Source of the DNA: Sphingomonas pokkalii
Lineage (GTDB): Bacteria; Pseudomonadota; Alphaproteobacteria; Sphingomonadales; Sphingomonadaceae
Assembly: GCF_003096275.1 (NCBI RefSeq)
Contig: NZ_QENQ01000001.1
Span: 2,957,565 to 3,021,564 of the forward strand
Direction of reading: 5' to 3'
DNA length: 64,000 nucleotides
This document shows positions 44,040 through 52,091 of the stretch, piece by piece (within the stretch, counting starts at the first letter, position 1; every line of letters begins with the position of its first letter). Below the pieces are notes generated by a model. The model searched no databases, was not told the DNA's origin, and saw only the letters and a list, made by a program, of their open reading frames with translations. Made by a program: the position numbers and the translations under genes.

Positions 44040-44467
44040 TGTCCGCGCTGCTGGGGTTGCTGCTGCTCGCCGCTGCGCCGGGCGAGGACGTGCCGGTGGC
44101 GGTGCTCCAGCAGTCGGTCGCGCGTGGCGAACGGATCGAAGCGAGCGACATCGTCGTCGAGCCGCGGCCGGAAGCCACGGCGCGGGCCGCGCTGCGGATG
44201 GACGACGTCGTTGGCATGGAGGCCACCCGCAACCTCAACGCGGGCACACTGCTTCGGCGCGGCGACGTGATGAAGCCGCAGCTCGTCCGGCGCGGCGAAC
44301 CGGTGACGGCACGGATCGTCACCGGCGCGCTGGTGATCACCGCTGCCGGCCGGGCGCTGGGCGGCGGCGCGCAGGGCGATCCGGTCCGCATCGTCGTTAC
44401 CGCCACCAACCGTACGCTCGACGGGTTCGTCGATGGATCGGGTTCGGTCCGCGTTACTGCCCCCTGA
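44039..44467 (+). CDS. flgA: P-ring assembly chaperone FlgA
   Basis: A short FlgA of 142 residues with a secretion signal (MSALLGLLLLAAAPG) and the SAF-type domain (ARGERIEASDIVVEPRPEAT, ATRNLNAGTLLRRGDVMKP) ending in DGSGSVRVTAP. It assists FlgI in P-ring formation in the periplasm. Its ATG overlaps the flgG stop (TGATG). It is shorter than enterobacterial FlgA, as in other alphaproteobacteria. Confidence 0.9.
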   Translation: MSALLGLLLLAAAPGEDVPVAVLQQSVARGERIEASDIVVEPRPEATARAALRMDDVVGMEATRNLNAGTLLRRGDVMKPQLVRRGEPVTARIVTGALVITAAGRALGGGAQGDPVRIVVTATNRTLDGFVDGSGSVRVTAP

Positions 44468-44479
44468 AGGAAAAGGTTT

Positions 44480-45232
44480 ATGCGTAAAGTCATCCTCGCG
44501 CTGGCGCTGGTCAGCACGCTGTCGGGTTGTGGCGCGGTCGGCCGGCTGAAGGCGGTCGGGAAGGCGCCCAAGCTTTCCACTATGGAGCCGATCGATGCGC
44601 CGGAGATCGAGCCCTCGCTCGCCGAGCCCTCCGATCGTTCGGGCAGGGTCCGCAGCGCCTCCGCCGCGACGGCGGCGCCGAGCGCGTCGCTCTTCCGGAC
44701 CGGCGCCGGCGCGTTCTTCCGCGATCAGCGCGCCGGCAAGACCGGCGATATCCTGACGATCCGCATCGCCATCGCCGACAAGGCGGATATCGGCAACAAC
44801 ACCTCGCGCACGCGCGGCGGCACCGAAACGAGCGGAATCGCCGGCCTGCTGGGTTTGCAGACGCCGATCCGCAAGCTGACCGGCAGCGACCCTTCCAAGC
44901 TGGTCGATACCAACTCCGGTTCCAAATATACCGGCGGCGGTACCACGAACCGATCCGAGACGATCAACATGACGATGGCAGCCATCGTCACCCAGGTGCT
45001 GCCGAACGGCAATCTGATGATCCGCGGGCGCCAGGAAGTGCGCGTCAATTTCGAGATGCGCGAACTGATCGTCACCGGCATTATCCGGCCGGAGGATATC
45101 GCCCGCGACAATTCGATCGCGCACAGCCAGATCGCCGAGGCGCGGGTGATCTATGGCGGCAAGGGGCAGCTGACCGACGCGCAGCAGGCGCGCTGGGGCC
45201 AGCAGATCTACGACGCGCTCTTCCCGTTCTGA
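44480..45232 (+). CDS. flgH: Flagellar L-ring protein FlgH
   Basis: A 250-residue lipoprotein (MRKVILALALVSTLSGC, Cys 17) forming the outer-membrane ring. FFRDQRAGKTGDILTIRIA, INMTMAAIVTQVLPNGNLMI and VTGIIRPEDIARDNSIAHS are the family signatures. It starts 12 nt after flgA and is followed by a strong terminator. Confidence 0.95.
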   Translation: MRKVILALALVSTLSGCGAVGRLKAVGKAPKLSTMEPIDAPEIEPSLAEPSDRSGRVRSASAATAAPSASLFRTGAGAFFRDQRAGKTGDILTIRIAIADKADIGNNTSRTRGGTETSGIAGLLGLQTPIRKLTGSDPSKLVDTNSGSKYTGGGTTNRSETINMTMAAIVTQVLPNGNLMIRGRQEVRVNFEMRELIVTGIIRPEDIARDNSIAHSQIAEARVIYGGKGQLTDAQQARWGQQIYDALFPF

Positions 45233-45267
45233 TTGCCCGGACAGCGCCCCCTCCAGGGGTGTGAAAC

Positions 45268-45322
45268 GAAAAGGCCGGGGGCCGCCGTTCCGCAACGGCT
45301 GCCCCCGGCCTTTTCCGTTTTT
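45268..45322 (+). terminator. Terminator after flgH
   Basis: A perfect 15-bp stem (45268-45282 with 45301-45315), with an internal smaller hairpin in the loop, followed by five T at 45318-45322. It separates the rod operon from the flagellin gene. Confidence 0.9.
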
Positions 45323-45362
45323 AACTTAACCACTTGCTAACCATCAAAATTTGCAGGGAAAT

Positions 45363-45391
45363 TTTGGGTACGACGATTTCCTTTCCACAAT
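45363..45391 (+). promoter_or_regulatory. fliC: Putative flagellin promoter
   Basis: TTTGGG (45363-45368), a 17-bp spacer, then CACAAT (45386-45391) and GAGG. The elements and spacing are the same as upstream of flgE. About 90 nt of leader lie before the ATG, room for an FlbT-type mRNA control site. No sigma-28 or sigma-54 consensus was recognised. Confidence 0.45.
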
Positions 45392-45481
45392 GAGGGTGCA
45401 GGGCGCGGAAAGCGCCAGGTCGCGGGTCGGCGCTTCCGACCCGGATCGCAGAAGCGATCCTAATCCAAGAAGGAATATACC

Positions 45482-46336
45482 ATGGCTTTTTCGGTTAACA
45501 CCAACGTCGGCGCGATGGCGGCTCTGCAGAGCCTGACTTCGACTCAGAAGGACCTGGCCACCACCCAGAGCCGCATCAACACCGGCCTGGCAGTGTCCTC
45601 GACCAAGGATGACTCGGCTTCGTACACGATCGCACAGGGCCTCCGTGGCGACCTGGGCGGCCTGAAGTCGGTTTCGTCGTCGCTCAGCCGCGCCAAGAGC
45701 GTGACTGACGTCGCCGTTGCCGGTGCCGAGCAGATCTCCGACATCGTGAACCAGATGAAGGCGAAGGCGTATCAGTCGGCCGATACCGGTATCGATACCG
45801 CGACCCGCACCGCGCTGAACAACGACTTCACCCAGCTTCGTGACCAGATCACCACGATCGTGAAGTCTTCGGACTTCAACGGCACGAACCTTCTGAAGAC
45901 CGGCGGCGGCACCGTGTCGGCGCTGCAGTCGCTGCAGGACGGCAACACCGCAACCACCGCGTGGAACCCGGATTCGCTCAGCGTGGCGAACCAGGGCCTC
46001 GACCTCGGCGGTTCGGTTGTCACGATTGCATCGAGCGGCAACATCAGCACGTCCGCAGCGGCGACCGCGATGATCGACACGATCACCACGACGCAGGCGA
46101 ACCTGAAGACCTCGCTCAGCACGCTCGGCGCAGCTTCGCGCAAGATCGACGCTCAGCAGACCTTCACCAGCAAGCTGTCGGACGTGATCGACTCGGGCAT
46201 CGGCAACCTCGTCGACGCCGACCTGGCCAAGGAATCGGCCCGCCTGCAGGCTCTGCAGGTGAAGCAGCAGCTCGGTGTTCAGGCGCTCGGTATCGCCAAC
46301 CAGGCGCCGCAGACGATCACCTCGCTGTTCCGCTAA
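45482..46336 (+). CDS. fliC: Flagellin
   Basis: A 284-residue filament subunit, short as in other alphaproteobacteria. The N-terminal D0/D1 helix is SVNTNVGAMAALQSLTSTQK, STKDDSASYTIAQGLRGD. The C-terminal helix is RLQALQVKQQLGVQALGIAN, QAPQTITSLFR. The variable middle is small. The ATG at 45482 has AAGGAA upstream. It is a single-gene unit between two terminators. Confidence 0.96.
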   Translation: MAFSVNTNVGAMAALQSLTSTQKDLATTQSRINTGLAVSSTKDDSASYTIAQGLRGDLGGLKSVSSSLSRAKSVTDVAVAGAEQISDIVNQMKAKAYQSADTGIDTATRTALNNDFTQLRDQITTIVKSSDFNGTNLLKTGGGTVSALQSLQDGNTATTAWNPDSLSVANQGLDLGGSVVTIASSGNISTSAAATAMIDTITTTQANLKTSLSTLGAASRKIDAQQTFTSKLSDVIDSGIGNLVDADLAKESARLQALQVKQQLGVQALGIANQAPQTITSLFR

Positions 46337-46375
46337 TAGCCAGCGGCCCAACCCTGGGGGCCAAAGGCTGGAACG

Positions 46376-46410
46376 GGGCCGGGATGGTACGCCATCCCGG
46401 CCCTTTTTTT
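46376..46410 (+). terminator. Terminator after flagellin
   Basis: A perfect 12-bp stem (46376-46387 with 46392-46403) and a 4-base loop, followed by seven T at 46404-46410. Confidence 0.93.
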
Positions 46411-46474
46411 GTCGGTTTCCCGCGGCGTCGAATGGTTTCCGGTTCTATAAGGATACCGAACGGGAGAATTCGTA

Positions 46475-46876
46475 GTGTTTCCGCGCATTCGTGAAATCAC
46501 CGACGCCTTTGGCGGCCGCTTGCGCGTCAGCGTTGAGGAGCATCCCAGCGGCGCCCTTATCGTCCTCGAACGACCCGACCTGGCCGGCCGGCCGCGCGTG
46601 CTGCTCGATGGCTATGGCGTCGACGTCCTGGCCGGCTACATCATGTCCGCGCGCCTTTCCGTGCCCCAAGCGCTTCCCGACGAGCATGTCGATGGCATGT
46701 TCGGTACGCGGCTGCGGCTGGAAGTCGATCCGTCTGCGGTGCTTCTGCTTACGCAGGAGGGCGGGAGCGGGATCGAGATCGCTGCACCCTTCTGGGATCG
46801 CCTATATGCCGAGTTGTGCATCGTCGCCGCCCATGCGCGCGAATTGACTCGCCGCGCGGAGGCGCGCGTCCACTGA
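46475..46876 (+). CDS. Unknown protein next to flagellin
   Basis: A 133-residue soluble protein (MFPRIREITDAFGGRLRVSV, GALIVLERPDLAGRPRVLLD, ALPDEHVDGMFGTRLRLEVD, FWDRLYAELCIVAAHAREL). The start is a GTG at 46475 with GGGAGAA upstream, and TATAAG at 46446-46451 could be its -10. It is not FlaF or FliS by sequence. Position right after the flagellin terminator suggests a filament-related role, but nothing in the protein proves it. Confidence 0.6.
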   Translation: MFPRIREITDAFGGRLRVSVEEHPSGALIVLERPDLAGRPRVLLDGYGVDVLAGYIMSARLSVPQALPDEHVDGMFGTRLRLEVDPSAVLLLTQEGGSGIEIAAPFWDRLYAELCIVAAHARELTRRAEARVH

Positions 46877-47495
46877 TCCCGCCTTGTCGGGGAAGATGGC
46901 GGCATCCACGCCCCCGACCCTCTCCATGCTGCCCGCCGGGGCCCCTTAGATAGGCATTCGCCAGTCCGGGCTTGTTGGCCACCTCCGCCGATACGGACCC
47001 ATTGCTGCCCGGCCCGGCCCGGCCCAGCCGCAGCGCCAGCGCACTTGCGCCGCTACCCGTTCCCCCTTCCCCCCGAGGGCCGAGGACCCGTGCTGGGGCG
47101 GCCTGTTCGGGCTGGCGGTAGGTGGAGGCGCTGGGGTGGCCTGGAGGCCGTGCGGCGTCGCGCGACAGACGGAGCGTGGTACGGGCACCGGGCGGCGGCC
47201 TGTGGATTGGCTGGCTTCGGTGGTGCCGGCGTCGGTGCCAGGCGCCGCCGGCGGCAGCCGATCGCGCCGAAACGCGAGCGGCAGGCCAGTTGGGGGGAAC
47301 TGGCCTGCCGCGATACCGGGCGAGGGGGCCCGGCAATGAGAGAGAGGAGAGGATCGCGAGGGGATCGGAACGTCCTCTCATCCTCTGCAAGTACTTATAT
47401 AGGTAAATCCTGATCCTCGATAGAAGATAATCGTTCAATTCGGTACAGGATTTATACGGATGTCGGGTTAGGAGTGGTTTAATAGATATTATTAT
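46877..47495. other. Gene-free region with a G-loop hairpin
   Basis: 619 bases without a convincing gene, the longest gap in the window. A perfect 11-bp stem GCAGGCCAGTT/AACTGGCCTGC with a loop of six G lies at 47281-47308. The last 110 bases before the flgD stop are unusually AT-rich for this genome. Arg/Pro-rich frames here look like chance readings of GC-rich DNA. Confidence 0.5.
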
Positions 47496-48161
47496 TTACT
47501 TCTGAATACGGGTGATCAGGCTGGTCGGGTATTGTGCGTCGTTGAGCGAAACCACCGGTGCGCCGTTAATCATCTGAACATTATCGACAATTCCTGTCGC
47601 GCTCGGCCGCGCCTTGATGGCCGCGCCGGCTGCGTTCACGCCCGAAAGCGCGACGCGATAGATGCCCGGATCGAGCTTCTTGCCATCCTTGGTGGTGCCA
47701 TCCCAGCTGAAGGTGCCACTGGTGCCGGTCGCTTCGAAGGTGCGCGTGTCGACCTTGTTGCCCTTGGAGTCGAGGATCGTCGCGGTCATCCCGGTTACCG
47801 AATTGGTCGCGATCCAGTTCCACTGTGCCGGCCTGCTTGCACTGACCGCCGCCATGTCCGAATCGATTTCAACGGTCTGGCCGATCATCGACGAGTTCTG
47901 TGTCAACGATTGCATATTCATCGTCGAGAGCATTGTCGTTAGCGTCTTATTCTGCTGAATCGACTGTTCTACCTGGGAATACTGCACCAGCTGCTGCGTA
48001 TATTGCGAGCTGTCCGTAGGATTCATCGGATCCTGATTCTGCATCTGGGTGGTGAGCAGCTTCAGGAACAGGTTGAAATCCGCCGTCAGCTTGCTGGTCG
48101 CGGCATTGGAGGTGGTTGCACCGGGGGTAGTGTTGTTCGTCGCGCTGGTGACGAGGGTCAT
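47496..48161 (-). CDS. flgD: Flagellar hook assembly scaffold FlgD
   Basis: A 221-residue hook cap. DFNLFLKLLTTQMQNQDPMN and PTDSSQYTQQLVQYSQVEQS are the conserved N-terminal part. The C-terminal half is an Ig/tudor-like beta domain (GTFSWDGTTKDGKKLDPGIY). It is removed when the hook is finished. It is last gene of the fliF-side series, 10 nt after fliK. Confidence 0.95.
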   Translation of the reverse strand: MTLVTSATNNTTPGATTSNAATSKLTADFNLFLKLLTTQMQNQDPMNPTDSSQYTQQLVQYSQVEQSIQQNKTLTTMLSTMNMQSLTQNSSMIGQTVEIDSDMAAVSASRPAQWNWIATNSVTGMTATILDSKGNKVDTRTFEATGTSGTFSWDGTTKDGKKLDPGIYRVALSGVNAAGAAIKARPSATGIVDNVQMINGAPVVSLNDAQYPTSLITRIQK

Positions 48162-48171
48162 TGGGTTGCTC

Positions 48172-49911
48172 CTAGGCGATCAGATCGACCTGGCCATCGC
48201 CCCGGATCGGGCGATAGGCGGCGGCCTGGGGTTCGGGTTCGTCGCGGAACTGCTGGTTGCCGCCGCGCGACTGTTGCTGGAAGGCAGACTGGCCGTTGCC
48301 GCTGCCGGTGCCGCTGTCGCGGCCTTCGAAGCGGAAGCTTTGGGTATCGTTGCGGATACCGGCCTGCTGGAGCGCGCGGCCCAGATCGGGCGCGTCCTGG
48401 CGGAGCAGATCGAGCGTGTGCTGGCTTTCGGCGCGCATCGTCGCCTGCATGCGGCCGTCGCGATCGAAGGCGAGGGTCACTTCCACGCGGCCCAGTTCGG
48501 CCGGGTTGAGGCGGACGCGCAGCGTATCCTCGCCGGCTTCGACCTTACGGGCGATTTCCACACCCAGGCTGCGGCCCAGTTCGCCGGGGCGGCCCTGGAT
48601 CACGGGTTCGGCAGCGGTGGCTGCGGCCGGCGCGGGCCGGGACGTGGGGGCCGTCGGGCTTGCATTGGCCACCATGCCGGCGAAACTGGCGTGCGTGGGC
48701 GCCGTTGGCGCGGCACGCGGCGCATCCGTCGCCAGTTGCTGGCCGAACGAGGCGGCGCCGTCGCCCTTGTCGCCGCCATCCTTGCTCTCGCTTTGGGCGC
48801 GCGCAGCGATGGCGCTGGCAATTTCGGTGCCCGGTGCGTCTGCCGGCGACGCATCCGTCCGCGGCAGGGCAAGGTCGGGCGTTCCACCCCGGGCAGGCTT
48901 GGCCGTGACGGTGGCGCCGGCAGCCGGAGCCGGCTTGCTGTCTGTGGAGCCCTGCACCACGGGCGCAAGGGCTTGCTGGGCGAGCTGCGCCTGCGGCGGT
49001 ATCTGCGCGGCGACTGCGGCATCGGCTGCCAGCAGCAATGCGCCTGCGGGATCCGGCGCGGCATCGACGGACGCGTCCTTCTGCGTGGCGTTGCCGGCCG
49101 CCTTGGTCTTGTCGGCATCCGGCGAGGCGCCGTCGTTCGGCTTCAGCGCCACCAATTGGGGTTCCGCCGGTGTCGGGATGACGGGCACCGTACCATCTGC
49201 GTTGGGCATTGGCACGGGTATGAGCTGCACCGCACCCGGCGCAGGCACGACGGCGCGTTTGGCCGACAGCAGGGGTTGGTGGGCGGGGGCCTTTGCCGGA
49301 GTCGACGCATTTGGCAGCGCGTCGGAGGCGGGGAGCGGTGCCGCGTCCGCCGTCGCGGTGGGCGAAGTTGCGGGCTGGGGCGCTGCGTCCGCGACCGCGG
49401 CCGAAGCAGCGGCAGGCAAGGAGGCGGTGTCGACCACCGGCTGGGCGATCGTTGGCGTGGCCGGCTTGGCCAGCACCTGGGCAATGGCATCGGCCAGCGG
49501 ATTGCCGCCCGCGGGCGCCGGCGGTGTGAGGACGACAGACGGCGCTGCGGTGGCGAGCAACTGCGCCATCGCCACCTGTGGCTTGTCGGCCGCGGGCGCC
49601 GGCGGTGTGAGGACGGCAGACGGCACTGCGGTGGCGAGCAACTGCGCCATCGCCATCTGTGGCTTGTCGCCCGGCAGGCGTTGCGTGGCGGCAGCGGCGT
49701 CCATGATCGGCAGAAGCGATGCGTCGGTCTGGGCGACTGGCACAGGCGCGGATAGCGACGGCGTCGCCACCGCTGGGGCACCGGGGATGCCCTGCACCGG
49801 GACCGGCCCGCCCAGCATGCCGGCAAACCCGCCGACCAAGATGCCCGCGTCCGCGCCAGCCCCCGGCAATGCAGGCGTCGAGGAAGGGAAGCCGATCGTC
49901 GTGACGTTCAT
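48172..49911 (-). CDS. fliK: Flagellar hook-length control protein FliK
   Basis: A 579-residue protein. A long Ala/Pro/Thr-rich N-terminal region (residues 1-430) measures the hook. The compact C-terminal domain (residues about 455-545: LGRSLGVEIARKVEAGEDTL, RVRLNPAELGRVEVTLAFDR, DGRMQATMRAESQHTLDLLR) switches the export gate. The N-terminal part contains an 81-bp tandem duplication. A TATAAT box (49961-49956) lies 45 nt upstream, so it may have its own promoter. Confidence 0.92.
   Translation of the reverse strand: MNVTTIGFPSSTPALPGAGADAGILVGGFAGMLGGPVPVQGIPGAPAVATPSLSAPVPVAQTDASLLPIMDAAAATQRLPGDKPQMAMAQLLATAVPSAVLTPPAPAADKPQVAMAQLLATAAPSVVLTPPAPAGGNPLADAIAQVLAKPATPTIAQPVVDTASLPAAASAAVADAAPQPATSPTATADAAPLPASDALPNASTPAKAPAHQPLLSAKRAVVPAPGAVQLIPVPMPNADGTVPVIPTPAEPQLVALKPNDGASPDADKTKAAGNATQKDASVDAAPDPAGALLLAADAAVAAQIPPQAQLAQQALAPVVQGSTDSKPAPAAGATVTAKPARGGTPDLALPRTDASPADAPGTEIASAIAARAQSESKDGGDKGDGAASFGQQLATDAPRAAPTAPTHASFAGMVANASPTAPTSRPAPAAATAAEPVIQGRPGELGRSLGVEIARKVEAGEDTLRVRLNPAELGRVEVTLAFDRDGRMQATMRAESQHTLDLLRQDAPDLGRALQQAGIRNDTQSFRFEGRDSGTGSGNGQSAFQQQSRGGNQQFRDEPEPQAAAYRPIRGDGQVDLIA
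49511..49672. repeat. fliK: 81-bp tandem duplication inside fliK
   Basis: Two direct copies of 81 bp (about 49511-49591 and 49592-49672) give two 27-residue units beginning KPQ(M/V)AMAQLLAT and ending TPPAPA. They differ in a few bases. Gain or loss of a unit would keep the frame and change ruler length. Confidence 0.85.
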
Positions 49912-49955
49912 TCAGTCGCCTCGTGCGCGGGTTCGAAAACGGGCCGTTCCAAACC

Positions 49956-49961
49956 ATTATA
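49956..49961 (-). promoter_or_regulatory. fliK: -10 box upstream of fliK
   Basis: TATAAT is read on the minus strand at 49961-49956 in the context CTCTATAATGG, 45 nt before the fliK ATG and between fliK and flhA. No -35 or GGCA-N5-TGCC palindrome was seen. Confidence 0.4.
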
Positions 49962-49988
49962 GAGCGATCGCCGAGGCGACCGATGCAA

Positions 49989-52070
49989 TCAGCCAATTAC
50001 GCCGAGCGCACGGATGCGCGCGCGGGCATGGATTTCGTTCTGCGAGAGCACCACCGTCGCCGGCCGCACCCGTTCGATGATCGAGCGGACGAACGGGCGG
50101 ATCGACGGGCTGGTGAGCAGGCAGGGGATCTCGCCGTCCTGCGCCAGCCGGTCATAGGTTTCGCGCACCGCGGCGATGAACTGCTGGAGCGCCGAGGGCG
50201 CCATGGCGAGCTGCCGATCGTCGCCGGTGCCGAGGATGCTGTCGGCGAAGGCCTGGTCCCAATCGGGCGAGAGCGTGACGACCGGGATCGCCTCGCCGCG
50301 CACCTGCTGCGCGCTGATCTGGCGGGCGAGCCGGCTGCGCACATGCTCGGTGATCTGGGTGAGGTTGTTGGTCAGCGGCGCGGCTTCGGCGATGCCTTCC
50401 AGGATCGTTGGCACGTCGCGGATCGAAATGCCCTCGGCAAGCAGGTTCTGCAGGATGCGCTGGACGCTGGAGATCGACACCTTCGACGGAATGATGTCCG
50501 CCACCAGCTTTTCCGATTCCTTGTGCACTTCGGTCAGCAGCTTCTGCGTCTCGGTGTAGGAAAGCAGATCGGCGATATTGTCCTTCACCAGTTCGGTGAG
50601 GTGGGTGGCGATGATCGTGCCGCAATCGACGACAGTGAGACCGCGGAAGCCGGCTTCCTCGCGCAGTTCGCGATCGATCCACAGCGCGGGCAGGCCGAAC
50701 ACCGGCTCCTTGGTGTTCTCGCCCGGCAGGCCGACGGGCGTGCCGCCCGGATTGATGAGCAGCAGCTTTTCCAGCCGGATTTCGCCGCGGGCCGCCTCGG
50801 TCTCCTTGATCGAGATGACATATTCGTTGGGCTTCAGGCCCATATTGTCGATGATGCGGACCGACGGCAGCACGAAGCCATATTCGGTGGCCATCTGCCG
50901 GCGCAGCGCGCGGACCTGATCGTCGAGCCGCGGTTCGCGGGTATCGTCGTTGATCATCGGCAGCAGGGCATAGCCGATCTCGATCCGGACGGCGTCGATC
51001 GCCAGCGTTTCGGAGATCGGCTGTTCCACTGCCTGGGCCTGGGCGACTTCCTGGGCGGCGGCCATCCGCTCGCGGGCCTGTTTGGCGGTGGCGCGGCGTG
51101 ACATCTCCCAGGCGACATAGCCCGACAGCGCCGAGAAGGCGGCGAAGGGGACGAAAGGCAGGCCCGGCATCAGCGCCAGCGCCCCCATCAGGAACGACAC
51201 CATGCCGAACGCCTTGGGGTAGCGGCCGAGCTGATCGCCCAGCGCCGCGCCGGTCTTGCCGGCCACGCCGCCCTTCGAGACGAGCAGGCCCGCCGCGGTC
51301 GAGACGATCAGCGCCGGGATCTGGCTGACCAGGCCGTCGCCGGCGGTGAGCACGGTATAGGTGCGGAACGCCTCGGCGAACGGCACGCCGTGTTCGACCA
51401 CGCCGATGCCCAGGCCGACGACGATGTTGATCGCGGTGATCAAGAGGCCGGCGACGGCATCGCCCTTCACGAACTTCGACGCACCGTCCATCGCGCCGTA
51501 GAAGCCGCTTTCGGCCTCCACCTCGGCGCGGCGGGCCTTGGCCTGTTCCTCGTTGATCATGCCGGCGGAGAGATCGGCGTCGATCGCCATCTGCTTGCCG
51601 GGCATCGAATCGAGGCTGAACCGCGCGGCGACTTCGGCAATACGGCCGGCGCCCTTGGTGATGACGACGAAGTTGATGACGACCAGGATCAGGAAGATGG
51701 TGAGGCCGATGATGGTTTCGCCGCCCATCAGGAATTCGCCAAAGGCGCCGATCACGCCGCCGGCGGCATCGGGCCCTTCATGGCCGTGGCCGAGGATCAG
51801 GCGCGTCGAAGCGAGGTTCAGGCCCAGCCGCAGCATCGTCGCGATCAGCAGGATCGTCGGGAAGGCGCTGAGTTCCAGCGGCTTCTCGATGAACAGCGCG
51901 GTCATCAGGATCATCACCGACAGGGTGATGGACAAGGCCAGCCCCATGTCGAGCAGCCAGCCCGGCATCGGCAGGATCAGCATCGCGATGATCGCGATCA
52001 CGCCGCCGGCCAGCGCCATGTCGCGATTGGCGCCGATGCGATCGAGCAGCTTCAGAAGGGCGGGAGGCAT
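49989..52070 (-). CDS. flhA: Flagellar export gate protein FlhA
   Basis: A 693-residue export-gate protein of standard length. Residues 1-330 hold eight membrane helices (LTIFLILVVINFVVITKGAG is the conserved FHIPEP-region neighbour; LDSMPGKQMAIDADLSAGMI is diagnostic). Residues about 345-693 are the cytoplasmic ring that binds chaperone-substrate pairs (RIIDNMGLKPNEYVISIKET, DCGTIIATHLTELVKDNIAD). It starts 21 nt after the flbD stop. Confidence 0.97.
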   Translation of the reverse strand: MPPALLKLLDRIGANRDMALAGGVIAIIAMLILPMPGWLLDMGLALSITLSVMILMTALFIEKPLELSAFPTILLIATMLRLGLNLASTRLILGHGHEGPDAAGGVIGAFGEFLMGGETIIGLTIFLILVVINFVVITKGAGRIAEVAARFSLDSMPGKQMAIDADLSAGMINEEQAKARRAEVEAESGFYGAMDGASKFVKGDAVAGLLITAINIVVGLGIGVVEHGVPFAEAFRTYTVLTAGDGLVSQIPALIVSTAAGLLVSKGGVAGKTGAALGDQLGRYPKAFGMVSFLMGALALMPGLPFVPFAAFSALSGYVAWEMSRRATAKQARERMAAAQEVAQAQAVEQPISETLAIDAVRIEIGYALLPMINDDTREPRLDDQVRALRRQMATEYGFVLPSVRIIDNMGLKPNEYVISIKETEAARGEIRLEKLLLINPGGTPVGLPGENTKEPVFGLPALWIDRELREEAGFRGLTVVDCGTIIATHLTELVKDNIADLLSYTETQKLLTEVHKESEKLVADIIPSKVSISSVQRILQNLLAEGISIRDVPTILEGIAEAAPLTNNLTQITEHVRSRLARQISAQQVRGEAIPVVTLSPDWDQAFADSILGTGDDRQLAMAPSALQQFIAAVRETYDRLAQDGEIPCLLTSPSIRPFVRSIIERVRPATVVLSQNEIHARARIRALGVIG

Positions 52071-52091
52071 GGCGTGCTACCGGCTAAGGGT

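Noticed and set aside
46749..47438. 229-residue minus-strand frame in the gap before flgD
   Set aside because: Arg/Pro/Gly-rich without domain, partly antisense to the gene at 46475; no ribosome site.
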